64,000 nucleotides of DNA from Jacaranda mimosifolia (GCA_018894105.1 CM032123.1:22235744-22299743), one strand, 5' to 3'. Positions 32,345 through 44,098 are shown, counted from the stretch's first letter. Made by a program: numbers and translations. The notes: a model not told the origin generated them from the sequence alone.

Positions 32345-33285
32345 ATGGATCGATGAAGATCTTTTTCAAATCTACAGAGGGCATTCTTGCTCCATTTATG
32401 GTCCTTCATGGTGTTAACCTCCTCCTCGTGGATTAACATTGAGCCATTTCCACCAATTGTTCCATATCTTCAGGGGGTTCCCTAGCAAGAGCTGAAGCTA
32501 GAGGTCATTTTCTGAGCCTATGAATAAGGATGCTTGTGATCATATCAATACGCAGGTCCTGCACCTCAAGCATCTCATTGTTCAACCGATTCATGAACCC
32601 TCTCTAGGTCTCATCCTCCCTTTGCCGTATGATAAACAGGTAAATGGCAGACCTCTTAGACCTCTTTTTGCTGGCAAATTGGTACAAAAATTTCCTTATG
32701 AGTTGGTCATACGACACGATTGTCCCGGGTGCATGAACCATTCCTGAGCTCTTCCACTTAACATCATACAAAGATCCTAACATTCATAGCATTGGATTGT
32801 CCGTACAGGTTCATGATATTCTCGAAAGCGATCACATGCTCTTGCGGGTCCTTAGTCCCATCATACTTTGGTAAGTCTGGGAGTTTGAAGTGTGACGCCA
32901 CAAACTCAGCCAATATTTCAGTGGAGAATGGAGAGTTCTTCTTTTGCAATGCTGAGGACCCCTTATTCTTGAGTTCATCTATCTTTCTACTCAACTGTTC
33001 AACCTGATCACTGATCTCATTGACTTCTTCTCTTGAAAGGGATGGCTAGGGTCTCTTGTGAGTGGGATCATCTTGATTCAGTATGAGTAATTCCAATCTA
33101 GATATCTCCTCTCTCCTATAAACATTAGGCCAATAACTTAGTCGTCGCGCAACCTTACTTCCCACTTTGTCCGAATTCGGCATCTCTTCTCCCCTCAAAA
33201 TCCTTAAACCTTGCACTCCTTCGACTAGCGAAGGACCCGATCTCCAATCTTGGAACAAGGATTGGTTCACCGGCAGTGGGGTCAC
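32345..33285 (-). pseudogene. Ty3/gypsy gag pseudogene (Retrotrans_gag)
   Basis: Particle protein of the gypsy element. The minus strand reads EFVASHFKLPDLPKYDGTKD (about 32920-32870), the typical start of the gag domain, then HVIAFENIMNLYGQSNAM, AQEWFMHPGTIVSYDQLIRK (about 32750), FASKKRSKRSAIYLFIIRQR and ALAREPPEDMEQLVEMAQ (about 32440). The order and motifs fit PF03732. It has frameshifts near 32760 and stops near 32600 and 32510. Its C-terminus is replaced by copia sequence at about 32340. Confidence 0.85.
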
Positions 33286-33606
33286 CTAAGCATGAGGTAC
33301 TACCGGGCTAAGGCTCTACGTTTATGCTCATCCCAAAACCTTTGGCTTATTTCAAAAACTAATCGTTCTAAATCCCATCTACTTAGTTGCACAATTTGAA
33401 CTCTATTGAGGTCCTACACCAGTGCTCCCTATCCCCTTTCTAGTTGGGTGCTTTGAGGTATTATAATAGCTGGTAGCTAGGGGATGTGGGTGAAATAGGC
33501 GGTGATGGGAATATTGATGATATACAGATTGGAGTGTCCATCGTTCATCCCGGAATTCTATCCATAACTAACTATCCCCTCTTACTGTTGGTGAATCAAA
33601 TCAGAG

Positions 33607-33624
33607 TTCCCACATACGGTGCCA
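33607..33624 (-). promoter_or_regulatory. PBS of the gypsy element
   Basis: Minus-strand TGGCACCGTATGTGGGAA, two bases from the LTR end, close to the TGGCGCCGTCTGTGGGAA type of Tat-lineage elements. Confidence 0.85.
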
Positions 33625-33626
33625 GC

Positions 33627-34151
33627 TGACGTAGCTCAAAACCTGGAGTCAAGACCTCAAACTCAAATTCCTAAACTGACCCCTTTCTTGATCTTGACCT
33701 TGACCTGGATCTCACTCCGCACAAGTGATTTTGGATCTCCGACTGGACTACAAGAGCACACGTTAAGCTAGCTAAGATCGCCCTCAGCTAAGGCCCTCTA
33801 ATGCCTAAGTTAGTATAGAGCTAAGGTGATCAACTGTGAGCCCAAAAAATGAAGATAAGAACTCAAATGAGAGAGAGTAGAGATAACATGACCTGATATT
33901 GTGTGATTTTTCCATTTTATAGAGGTTGAGATGTCCTTGTTTATACGGGTCAAGGTGGTGAATTACTATGCGTTGGATTCGCAAATGATCACTGGTTAGC
34001 ATTCTAGGTCATAGCCCGAATCGGGTTGGGCTCTTCGGGGTCATGACCCGACCCGAATAAAAAGGCGTGGGTCCTATCCCGTATGGATATTTTAGCTAAA
34101 ATCCAGGAGCAAAATGGTTTTTTACTCTGTCTTCATTAATTATTATCATCA
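33627..34151 (-). repeat. 5' LTR of the gypsy element
   Basis: 525 bp; plus-strand start TGACGTAGCTCAAAACC, end ATTATTATCATCA. Pair of 26838-27360. It is followed by the target-site copy TACCT. Confidence 0.93.
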
Positions 34152-34156
34152 TACCT

Positions 34157-34366
34157 AATTCTAACACTTCCATACATTTTTGTTGTTTTTTTTTTTGTCA
34201 CTGAAATTTTTTATAGTGTACAAAGAGGATTAAGAGGCATTTTTATTTTAAAAGGAATATAGAATAATGATGCTTTTTAAACTAAAGAGTATTGAAACGA
34301 AAAGTGAAAATGTAGAGGCCCTTTAATAGATGCCGTCATCTTGTGTACGACCCCCACTTTGATCAC
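34157..34366. other. Upstream region of the fructokinase gene
   Basis: AT-rich. A 'tttttgtcactgaaattttttatagtg' type end near 34193-34219 resembles a CACTA MITE right end, but no left end was found. The gypsy element thus ends about 300 bp before the start codon. Confidence 0.3.
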
Positions 34367-34377
34367 TCTATATGAAC
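34367..34377 (+). promoter_or_regulatory. Probable core promoter of the fructokinase gene
   Basis: ctatatgaacc, at the place of tataaac in the pseudogene copy, followed by the shared 5' leader. TATATGA is a weaker TATA box than the one in the pseudogene. Confidence 0.45.
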
Positions 34378-34457
34378 CCTTCGCAAACTCCAGTCTATTC
34401 TATATTCTCTTCGAGCATATACATACATATCTCCATATATATATATATATCATACCA

Positions 34458-37400
34458 ATGGCTGCAGCTGGAGGGGGTTCAAGAAATGGTCTAATCATCT
34501 GCTTCGGTGAGATGCTGATCGACTTTGTGCCGATGGTTTCGGGCATATCGCTGGCGGAGGCACCTGGTTTCCTGAAGGCTCCCAGTGGCACACCAGCCAA
34601 CGTGGCAATAGTGGTGGCGAGGCTCGACGGAAGCACCGCCTTCATCGGGAAGCTAGGCGACTATGAGTTCGGGCACATGCTCGCCGGTATCCTGACAGAG
34701 AACGGTGTGTTCGCCGGCGGCGTTACCTTCGACCAGGGCGCGCGGACGGCGCTGGCTTTCGTAACCCTACGCACCGATGGAGAGCGCGAGTTCATGTTCT
34801 ATAGAAATCCTAGCGCTGATATGCTGCTCGCTCCGCATGAGTTGAATTTGGAGCTCATTAGATCGGTAAGTGTTTACACCGTCTCTATAACTATATATGT
34901 AGAATTATATTTGTTTTTCATGTATAATCAAGGTAAAATTACAATTTTCTTTCTCTATTTCAATATTAAAATTTGTAAGTTAGTGGTTAATTTGTCTTTT
35001 CCCTCACCAACTTTATCAATCATCAATGTAATTATGCGCACTAGGGAACAGAAACTTTTGAGTAATTAGCAGATAAATTATTTGAATATTGAGATCAATT
35101 TTTTAAGATAAACTTTTAAGATCAATTTGAATCTCAGATTTTTCAGGTATCTTTGAAGTTTGTGAGCCCGCAACTGTAACAAAATTGTTAGAGGTCAAGT
35201 CAATATATATATGAATACTGGGAAGAATAGTGGAGAGTAAAATATGAGAGTGAATATATAAGCATACCTTAGAAATAAGATTAGATAATGGGGTATTTAT
35301 ACTAGTATTACAGCAAATGAAGAAAGCTTACGTGGCATAATCTGAAAGCTTCCTTCTAAACTAAACGTGCATTTGAATTAATTTAGGTCGTGGATCGGAA
35401 TGAATTGAGCCAAATTTGACCGGTGTTGGTGGGCCCCTTTATTGGTAACATGGCTTGAGTGTGTTTGCTGGATATTTTTGGCACTTATTAAGCCGGCCAA
35501 ATGATGCGGGCTATTTCTTTAACATGGATCAAATTGTATATTTCTTTGAGCTACCTGCTCCATCATATATATATATATATATATATATTACGTACTATGT
35601 TTAAAATCATCTGCGAAACCATTATTAACCAAATGTGAAGATAAATTTGATAGATGTTGATGATGGTAGGCTAAAGTGTTCCACTATGGATCAATAAGCT
35701 TGATTGATGAGCCATGCAGATCAGCACATTTGAGAGCAATGGAAGTGGCTAAGGAAGCTGGTGCTTTGCTGTCTTACGACCCGAACCTCCGACTGCCACT
35801 TTGGTCGTCGGCGGAGGAGGCTCGGGAGCAGATAATGAGCATATGGGACACTGCTGACGTTATCAAGGTAAATGATGACGAATTCAAATTCCTTACTGGG
35901 AAGAACGAGATTGACGATGAATCTGGAATGTCCCTGTGGCACCCCAACTTAAAGCTTCTATTAGTCACACTTGGTGAGAAGGGATGCAGATATTACACCA
36001 AGGTATATATATATATATATATATATGTTTCTATATTGTGCATTTTTAACTGTCAGATAATCAAATTTTATAGACTTAATGGCACAGAATTTCCACGGAG
36101 CAGTGGATTCCTATATTGTAAGCACAGTGGACACAACGGGAGCAGGCGACGCTTTTGTTGGGGCCCTACTATCTCATATTGTTGATGACCATTCCATAAT
36201 CCAGGTATACATATATATATATATATAATGACGGATAAGATAACATTAATGTTCCATAGATTGGAAGATTGAATTAAGGTTGGGCTCGAGTCAAACTTGT
36301 TTAATCAGTGGGTAGAGGTCTCCAACACAGCATGAATAATGGGGTCTGAAGATGCGAAGATCGGGAGACCTATAATTTTGGTGAGTGAGTAGGATCTATA
36401 TTTGTTCCCCCTTTCTGCATTAAATAAGGAAGTATCTATAGTAATTAATGATTGAATTGTCAAATTAGTATTTATCTTAGGTGGCATTAGCCATTAGGGA
36501 TATATATATATATATATATATATAAAAGCCATATGTCTTCTCTTAGACGGTGCTAACTGAGCTTCAAATTTATTTAGATCAAGTCAAAATTTGACCAAAA
36601 ATGGGGGAAAAAACAAAACAAAAAAAAAAAAAAAGGAAAAAAAGAAAAAGATGAGGACCCTATGGGTTAGTCATTTTATTTAGGGTAAATAGCAGACAGC
36701 CCCCCAACATATAGGGTCATGTGTATTTTGCCCCCCAATCGTTGCAGATGTGCGAAAAAATTACCCAACCTTCGCTAAATGTGTTTGAATACCCCCCTCG
36801 TTCCATTTTTTGGCAAAATATTCCACCAGAGATGTTGAAATATTGTGGATATGTTGCACTTTACCTTCTGAACTTTAACAAAATGTGCATTTAACACCGT
36901 AATAATTCTAAAGTGTAGCACTTTTATCATTATATTTAATTTTTGTGGAATTAAGTGAAATAGTTTATACAAAATATTATCATACACTAGTCACTTATCA
37001 ATATATGGACAGTTAAATCAATTTATGCAATTATATATTTACAAATTAATTTTATAATTATATTTTACTTAGTTTATATGAATAAGTTGATTAAAACTAA
37101 TTTTAAAATTATATCCTAATTGATTTTATATCAATATAACATTATGCACATTTGTTAAAAAATTATATTAAATATTTTTAATTTAAATAGAGTAATAAAT
37201 GAGAGAGAAGATATTAATATTAAGATCTACATTATTTACTACCAATTTCATCCAACTAGTGTCATATATCTTATATATTCTTATTCAAATTAAAACCCTA
37301 AACTACTTACACTCTTAATTAAACAAATCAACACAAATTTATAAGTACACCATAACAATCATTTGGTATAACTCTAAAATTATTTTTTAAATATCTTACA

Positions 37401-38140
37401 CATTAATTTAGAAAAATTTGTACCATTAAGTTGTTATAGATTTCAGATAACTCAAATTGACTGAACTAGCAATATGTTGATAATTAAGTAATATATGATA
37501 AAAATATTTGACTTTAATCCACCAAAATATGAATTATTTAATGCTAAGGGTAATATTTTGAAGTACTTTAGGTGGCTAAATTTAATTTTTTTTAAATATC
37601 AGGGGGCAAAGTGCAACAACTTTTAAATATGCCGCAGGAAAGTTGAAACATGGGGTATTTAAGCACATTGAGCAAAGATTGAGTAATCGTTCCACACACT
37701 CGCAATGGTTGGGGGGCAAAGTGCAAATGACCCTATACATTGGAGGGTTGTCTACTATTTACCCTTTTTTTTTTTTTTTTTTTTTTATGTGCGGTTGAAA
37801 GGCAATTTGGTCATTCAAGGACTTTTTCTTATCAATATATAATTGCAATTTGAAATTAATTTCTAATTGACTCATTTCTGAAAAAAAAATACCAAATATA
37901 TTATGGCACATACATGCATGCAGGATGAAGCAAAGATTGAGGGAGGTGCTTAAATATGCGTGTGCCTGTGGAGCTATCACCACAACTAAGAAAGGAGCAA
38001 TCCCAGCTCTTCCCACTCACTCTCAAGTCCTCACTCTTGTCAATTATGGGGCTACTTGGAGGAACTTCATATATAATTTGTTTTCAAAGCTGTTTTCCTT
38101 TTTCTGGCTTTGCTTCACTCCAAATTATAACGAAATATGA
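34458..38140 (+). CDS. Fructokinase (pfkB family), four exons, frameshift risk in exon 4
   Basis: Phosphorylates fructose with ATP to fructose-6-phosphate in the cytosol and so feeds sucrose-derived carbon into glycolysis and starch. Exons: 34458-34865, 35670-36002, 36088-36204, and 37924-38140, all introns GT..AG in phase 0. Exon 1 has [15 protein letters not shown] (sugar site), the motif [15 protein letters not shown] and [19 protein letters not shown], where most relatives have GDDEFG. Exon 2 has [11 protein letters not shown] and [13 protein letters not shown]; exon 3 holds the pfkB signature [14 protein letters not shown] with the catalytic Asp. Exon 4 has [16 protein letters not shown]. 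One extra A in exon 4 (37932-37934) breaks the frame after the first acceptor (37924), but an acceptor seven bases on (37931) restores it. The usual stop after the LTLV region is gone, adding about 28 residues. Start chosen by homology and context. Intron 3 holds a MITE. Confidence 0.85.
35155..35545. other. Unassigned insertion-like block in intron 1
   Basis: This part of intron 1 has no similarity to intron 1 of the pseudogene that I can see. It carries a TATA-like word on either strand (gtatttatactag near 35293) and could be a small LTR or other insertion. No ends were fixed. Confidence 0.25.
36682..37765. mobile_element. MITE with long inverted ends in fructokinase intron 3
   Basis: 1084 bp. 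The left 65 or so bases (AGGGTAAATAGCAGACAGCC, then GGGTCATGTGTATTTTGCCC) match the reverse of the right end (AGGGTAAATAGTAGACAACC, then GGGTCATTTGCACTTTGCCC). The interior is AT-rich without ORFs. Both flanks are T-rich, so a target duplication cannot be read; the superfamily (Mutator-like or hAT-like) is open. Confidence 0.85.
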
Positions 38141-40068
38141 TATATATATATATATATATATAATGTCACTGATGGATATGATGAGGAAAGGGTTCCATTT
38201 TGTATTAGTGCTGAAAAAATCTCTACGGCATTAAATTTGTATAATTTTATAAGATGGCACAAAATTTCAACAATATTTATTACTCATGCTTGGGAAATTC
38301 GATCGATTTCTATACCACATCAATTATGTAATATATATTGGCTATATTTACATTAATATCTATTTTTAGCCTCTTAATTAAAATTAAGATTTACTGATTT
38401 TTCAGTTAATTTTCAGGCACTAATCATTTTCTTTTCCTCATATGTTTGTTTTACTTTTTATCACTGTAATTGTGGGCTAATTTTACTTGGAAAGAATGAT
38501 TAATGGCACACAAAATTCGTTGTCATCCACATACTACGTGGAACTTTGAGTTGAAAATGTATTATGATCGTGATTGGCTTTTAATGCTGAAATGGATCGA
38601 ATTAAGAGGAGATCTTTTAAATTTTTACGTTTTATGCAATATTTTTGGAGTTTATAATTAAAATATTAAAATTTATTTTTAAATTAAATTATTAAAGTGT
38701 TTGAATAAAATAAGATGTTAGTAATGATAATTTTGCAACTAAAATGATTAAAAATCTTGAAATAAGGAGGATCTACATTCTCCTTACTTTTCTAGAAAAA
38801 CTCATAAGATCCCAACATCTTATTTTAGAATCTGATAAGCCTTTTTAAAAATATTTATCAAATATTCTCTATCATTTTATAAGTTCTAAAACATGTTGTA
38901 ACATATTTTGAAAAGCTTACAAGTTCACTCAAACACTCTCTAAGATTTTCATGGTAAAAACATTTCTAACTCTAATTACTAGCTAGAAATCTAAAAGTAA
39001 TGGTGAAGAATAAATTCAAGAATAAATATTATCAAATTAAATAGTCCCTCATAAACAAATTTTGAGCAATTCTTTTTTTTCAAGTTATGGTGCAAGATAT
39101 TAGTGCAAGGGAAAAAAATATTACAAACCTATCAATATTATTTACAATGAAAAACTTTTAACTAGTAGCATATGATATAAGTTTTCTCTTCTCATATTCT
39201 TTCTTTTACAATATTGACTTCAATAGGTTATCACATTTTCTTATGCATTAGAACAGTGAGAACATATGTGTATAATTATTTTCAAATCATTATTATCTAC
39301 AAGTTTTTTTAAACTATTAATATAACTTAAAAATTGTCAAAAATTATAATTAAGTTTAATTATAATGAAAAAATTACACTTCTTATCATATTATATAGGA
39401 TAACAATATTGAAATTTTCTACTTGTAGATGCATCATGATTTTCACACTAAATATATTGATCATCAATTAAATATATTAATCACCAATTAGTCGATACAG
39501 AAATATATGATGTGAAACTTTTTGTTTTAAATTTGTATAAAAATTAACAATTTATAGAATCCTTTGCTTATTACTTCTTAATTTAATTCTTCTAGTAATT
39601 AATTTATTATTTAAGAATACTTGAAATTATATTTATTTTATTATAAGCATTACTATTAACATTAACATTATCATTTTTGTTTCGTTATTCTTTTACAATG
39701 AGATTCGACGAATATTCAATTATAACTCTTATTGTATGTACAATAAATTTTATATAATCACTAAAATTTAGAAACGAAGATTAAAATAATAGAGAAAATA
39801 ATTAACTTTAAAAGGTATAAATTTAATTTTGAAAAAAGAAAGAGTTAGCAGAACAAATTATCTAACTTCACGCTCTAGCTAATGCTAATATTGGTCGAAA
39901 CTGTTAAATCATTTAGCTCTTGAATTATAAAGGAAATTTTCACTATTAACTTCTTTTATATCTTTTTCTTCAGTAAATTGATTGCGTCGGCTCTTTCCAT
40001 CTCAATTTCATAATTTGCTTCTTCGGTTTTAAATTTTCAACCATTTACCATTGACAAGTGAAAAGAAA
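38141..40068. other. AT-rich intergenic, no gene seen
   Basis: Downstream of fructokinase. Includes an (AT)n run at about 38142-38162. Neither coding motifs nor repeat ends are visible. Confidence 0.5.
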
Positions 40069-40372
40069 ACTACAAAAAAATTAGGCCATCAATTACAGCA
40101 AATTCGTAGATGATGATAAAAATGTATAATTTTAGCTACGAATTTATCCTAGTCAATTTCGAAACTGATATTCTTGTAATTAACCTTCGCTACAATTAAT
40201 CCGTAACTAATGATCATTCTTTTTTATAAATATATTAATTTTTCTATGGATAATGTATAAATAATCTGTTTTGATTATAAATAACAAAATTTACATTTGC
40301 TACGAAAATTCGTAACTATAATTTGCAGTATAGTTATGAAATTAATTTCTTAATAATTTTTTGGTAGCATAT
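40069..40372. mobile_element. Possible small CACTA-like MITE
   Basis: Starts actacaaaaaaattagg and has inner 'gctacgaa' and 'ttcgtag' words in both orientations, as in the larger MITEs nearby. The right end near 'ttttttggtagc' is not clear. Confidence 0.35.
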
Positions 40373-40611
40373 GCTTAGTGTTTTGGTAGTAATTAAAAAA
40401 AAAGAGTAGAAAAAATAATTTTGAAATAAAAAATGAAAATACGCTACAAAAATTAGGTTTCAATAATCGCATTCCAGTGACCACTTAATGACCAATCAAT
40501 AATTGATTCAAACATAATTTAAAAAAGAAAAACAAAAACAAAAAATTAGTGACCATCCAATGACTAATCCAGGACCACATTAGTATTTAGTTACCACCTT
40601 TATGACGTGAT

Positions 40612-40834
40612 TAGTGGCTCAGTGGCTTGTAGTCCGAGTGGCATCAGTCTCCCCTTATTATGTGGGGGGTCTTGTGTTCGACCCCAAGTAGTCGCGTTGT
40701 GTGCACTTTATGTGCCTTGTTAGTAATTTATACTTCGATTATTTAATTTGAGAATAGAAAAAATATTGATTTGTTGATTGAATGATAAATTCATCATTTG
40801 TAATACTCTCTCTCAAAAAAAAAGAAAAAAAAAA
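40612..40834 (+). mobile_element. tRNA-derived SINE with 7-bp target duplication
   Basis: 223 bp. A-box-like tagtggctcagtggc, B-box-like gtgttcgacccc (about 40674-40685) and an A-rich tail from about 40815. acgtgat flanks it exactly (40605-40611 and 40835-40841). Removing it rejoins the CACTA MITE words on both sides. Confidence 0.85.
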
Positions 40835-41124
40835 ACGTGATCAGTGATCGATTTTTATCTTAATTACTGATTGGTCACTATTAATCAATAACTACATTTT
40901 TGTTCCATCGATAATATGCAGTCACTAATATGTCACTAATTAATAACCAAATTATTTTTGGGCCTCAAAGTTATAAATATATTTCATTATGTATATTTAT
41001 ATATTTTATTTATAAAAACATCTCTCTACATATATATGTGTAAAATTTATAAATATATATAATTTTATAAATAACTATATTATTTTTAAATATTTTTTAT
41101 ATTATATTCATATAATTGAATATT

Positions 41125-42304
41125 GCCTAAAAAAAAATATGTTTTTTACTATGGTTAATTATGTGTAGTAAATTGTTATTAATTACACTTGTGCTACACT
41201 TTTCTAACTGTAGGCATTGCGAGTGAGGTAAAAGCTTCGCTACACTTTTTTAATCGTGGTAATTGACTTTTGCTACGAAACTATCTTCAATTATTACAAA
41301 TTTAATGTGTGGTAAAAAGCTATCAAATCCACTACTATGTTTTACTACAATAAAAAAAGTGTAGTATATAGTAGTTAATTGCCACATTTTGAAAAGTGTA
41401 GCAAATACTTAAATTATTTTTCACCACAATTAAATGTAGTGAAAACCAATTAATTTGGGAAGCTTACTTTTTTTATTTATATACACATGGATTAGTATGA
41501 GTTGATCAGGATTCGAACTCTTGACCTTATTCTTATGTGTGTGAAAGTAATGCCACTAGGCCAATAATCACTTTGTTATTAATTAGCTAAATTAATATAT
41601 TTGATTTAATCAACTTTTTAATAAAAAAAAGTTATTAAAGACAAATATTTATTTTGCCTCCAAATTTAGATTTTCTTATTGTTTTGGGGAACTTTGCTAG
41701 TTAGGTAAATTAAGTATTTGATTAATTAATCAAATATTTTTTTATAATAAAAATTAGAGGGAATTTTTTATTTTACCTCTACTTTTATTAATTAAAACCA
41801 TGAGTTGTTAGAAATTTTTTAGGGGTTTTATTTGTTAATTTAGAATTTAGTTAATTAATTAATTAATATTTTAATAATAAAAATTGGAAGCAATTTTCTA
41901 ATTTACCTTGAATATTTTTATTAAGCATTACTTCCAACATATTTTTCTTGTTTTCTAGTTATTTTTTTATTTTTATTTAAGATCTTAATCTTTGCCTTCA
42001 AATTTTCACAAGTTTCATTGTTTTTACTTCACTAATGAAAAAGTATGGTCAATTCATTAAATTTTTGCTACAATTTATGTAAAATTGTAGTAAATGTACC
42101 ATATTATTCACCTCATATAAAAATTGTAGTAAATAAGTATATTTTTTGCTACGATAAGATGAAGTGTAGTATTTAATATAACTTTTACCACACATTTGAA
42201 ATTTTATACTACAATAATAAAATCATAGCAAATAATCCTTTTTTACTACATTATTTTTAGTGAAGTAAAAAATATTGTAGCAAAAAGCATATTTTTTTGT
42301 AGTG
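41125..42304. mobile_element. CACTA-type MITE rich in GTAGCAAA words
   Basis: The right end, inverted, is CACTACAAAAAAATATGC; the left end 'cctaaaaaaaaatatg' is a mutated form. Inside both ends are many short words such as 'ttgctaca', 'gtagcaaa' and 'gtagtaaa' in opposite orientations, the sub-terminal repeats to which CACTA transposases bind. A SINE-like piece is nested at about 41469-41569. Confidence 0.6.
41469..41569 (-). mobile_element. tRNA-derived SINE, minus strand
   Basis: Minus-strand A-box-like GGCCTAGTGGC (41552-41562) and B-box GAGTTCGAATCC (41509-41520), spaced as in a tRNA. Tail toward 41470. Flank match (about 'acttt' on both sides) is too short to be sure. Confidence 0.6.
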
Positions 42305-42797
42305 ATAAGTGTGTATAAATACACAAAGAAATAAAATAAGAATAATATATAAAGAAATAATATGAGAATAAATTAATATATATATGCCAATATTATATAT
42401 ATTATGAGTAAACATAAATTAATATATATACATAATATTATATGTACAGCAGTAAGCGTATTTTTTAGCATATATGTAAAACTATATATGTATATACTAT
42501 TAATACTATACATATTAGTATATATATATTCTATTTTCAATGTATGTATATATTACGATAAATATGTCTAGAATTTAGATGTAATTATTATAAATAATAA
42601 ATATTATGCTTTAATAGATTGAAGGAAATATTACAAATATGAAATGAACAATTATTAATTTTACTGAATTCTAAAATTTAAAAATAATAGTAACTTATTA
42701 ACAAGAATGTTCATTACAATTAACTTTTGATTTGTATATATGATATATATCACATTGTAAAAATTAGTACATGAAAAAAAAAAATTATATATATATA

Positions 42798-42890
42798 GTC
42801 TACTGGTTAGTATGTTAGTTTATAAGCAGTAGGTCAAAAGTTCTTGCGGATCTTCCGAAAGTACAAAATTCAAAACTTATTTCTTCTTTG
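42798..42890 (+). mobile_element. Possible decayed SINE
   Basis: 'tctactggttagtatg' looks like an A box and 'aaaagttcttgcgg' like a changed B box, at tRNA spacing. No target duplication seen. Confidence 0.35.
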
Positions 42891-43029
42891 ACCAAAATAA
42901 AATCTGTGACCGCATTTTGCAATTAATGACCATCTAGTAATCATATACATTATTTTGAAAAAACATAAATAATTAGTGACTATTGATTAATGAGCATTAT
43001 TGTAATGATCCTTAATTAACAACCACTTA

Positions 43030-43343
43030 CACTATGTTCGGTTCAAGGATTTTGATAGGAAAAAGAAAAGAAAATGCTAAAACAAATATTTTTTATTGTT
43101 TTGTTGGTAAGAAAAACACTAAAGAAAGAAAAACTAAGGGAAAAATATAGTGCGTCTGAGAAAAATGAGGAAAAAGCCTATTTGACACCTCTCTACTTCT
43201 CCACTACATACATCCCTCCATTCATTTTCTTCATTATTTTTTTTAACAACAAAACAAATTTGAGATTTTATATTTCTTTTATTTTATTTTCTTTTTCCCT
43301 AACATTTTCCTTTCTTTGCAAATTCCTTCAACCAAACATAGTG
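43030..43343. mobile_element. PIF/Harbinger (Tourist-like) MITE with TTA duplication
   Basis: 314 bp. Ends CACTATGTTCGGTTCAAGGA and, inverted, CACTATGTTTGGTTGAAGGA. TTA stands on both sides (43027-43029 and 43344-43346), the typical target of this superfamily. The open stretch inside (43074-43367) has no motif. Confidence 0.88.
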
Positions 43344-43456
43344 TTAGTGACCGTCACTAATTATTAATGAACCTAAGCAATTACTAAATTCTTTAGTGAT
43401 CAATTTTTGCTTATTTACTGATTGAACAATCACTGATATTCTTTCTTTTTTTAGTG

Positions 43457-44019
43457 ACATATAATTAGCCTTCAAATTTTAGAATCCTTGTTGGTTTTCT
43501 TTTTCACTTTATTAAAACAATTGCTCCGAGCTATCAGTACTTAATTGAATTTTAATTTCTACAATCATCATTTTACCTTTAGAAAACACAGTTTACATGC
43601 TGCAATATTCAATATGTTAATTTGTTCTCTTCTATTTTTCACATTCTAAATTTGATCTTTACTCTGGTAGGTACATTCTAAAGAACCAAATTTATTTATT
43701 TTATGTTTATATTGATCGACAAATTAGTTCTTTAATAATTGTCAATCTTTTTTGAAATTTTAAATGTAAATCTCAACCCTTTGGCTATAAATTTGTTTTT
43801 CATTTTAAAAACTCATTTTAATTCATTCAAATATAAAATAAATATGTATATATTTTAATTCTCGTAATAAAAGTTTTGCATAATGAGAAGAATATACACA
43901 AACGTAAAGCCTAATCCAATAACTATTAAAATTCTAATAGTATATATTTTTGTATTCTATTTTGATTAATACACAAAAGTTTAGTCCGAATTTACTTAAT
44001 TTAAATTAAATGCAATTGT

Positions 44020-44020
<1 letters not shown>
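43457..44020. other. AT-rich intergenic, no gene seen
   Basis: No coding motif or repeat end recognised. Confidence 0.45.
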
Positions 44021-44070
<50 letters not shown>

Positions 44071-44098
44071 ATATATATATATACATATATATATAATA
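44021..44098. repeat. Compound microsatellite (CT)n(CA)n(TA)n
   Basis: About 15 CT units, then about 9 CA units, then interrupted TA units. Confidence 0.97.

Larger units (their letters stand above)
26838..34151 (-). mobile_element. Tat-like Ty3/gypsy retrotransposon with perfect TSD
   Basis: Element of 7.3 kb on the minus strand: 5' LTR 33627-34151, PBS 33607-33624, gag 32345-33285, [nested copia 27738 to about 32340], antisense ORF start with its own TATA box, PPT and 3' LTR 26838-27360. TACCT flanks both ends (26833-26837 and 34152-34156). Pol (protease, RT, RNase H, integrase) is absent. Borders are sure; the lineage is inferred from the PBS, gag and antisense ORF. Confidence 0.92.
40442..43456. 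mobile_element. CACTA-type MITE enlarged by nested insertions
   Basis: Left end cgctacaaaaattagg with 'cagtgaccacttaatgacc' inside; right end 'ttctttctttttttagtg' preceded by 'gattgaacaatcactg'. Words such as 'gtgatcagtgatcg' and 'gaccgtcactaatt' run through it between inserts. Nested inside are a SINE (40612), a second CACTA MITE (41125), two SINE-like pieces and a Harbinger MITE (43030). Confidence 0.55.

Noticed and set aside
34193..34219. Right end of a CACTA MITE in the fructokinase upstream region
   Set aside because: Only one end is visible; no matching left end near 26.3-26.8 kb could be shown.
40442..42304. Short spaced words in both orientations, resembling a CRISPR-like array
   Set aside because: Spacing is irregular and the words are sub-terminal repeats of CACTA MITEs; this is a plant nuclear region.
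43074..43367. 97-residue open stretch starting MLKQIFFIVLLVRKTLKK
   Set aside because: Lies within the Harbinger MITE and runs over its end; low-complexity AT-rich translation.
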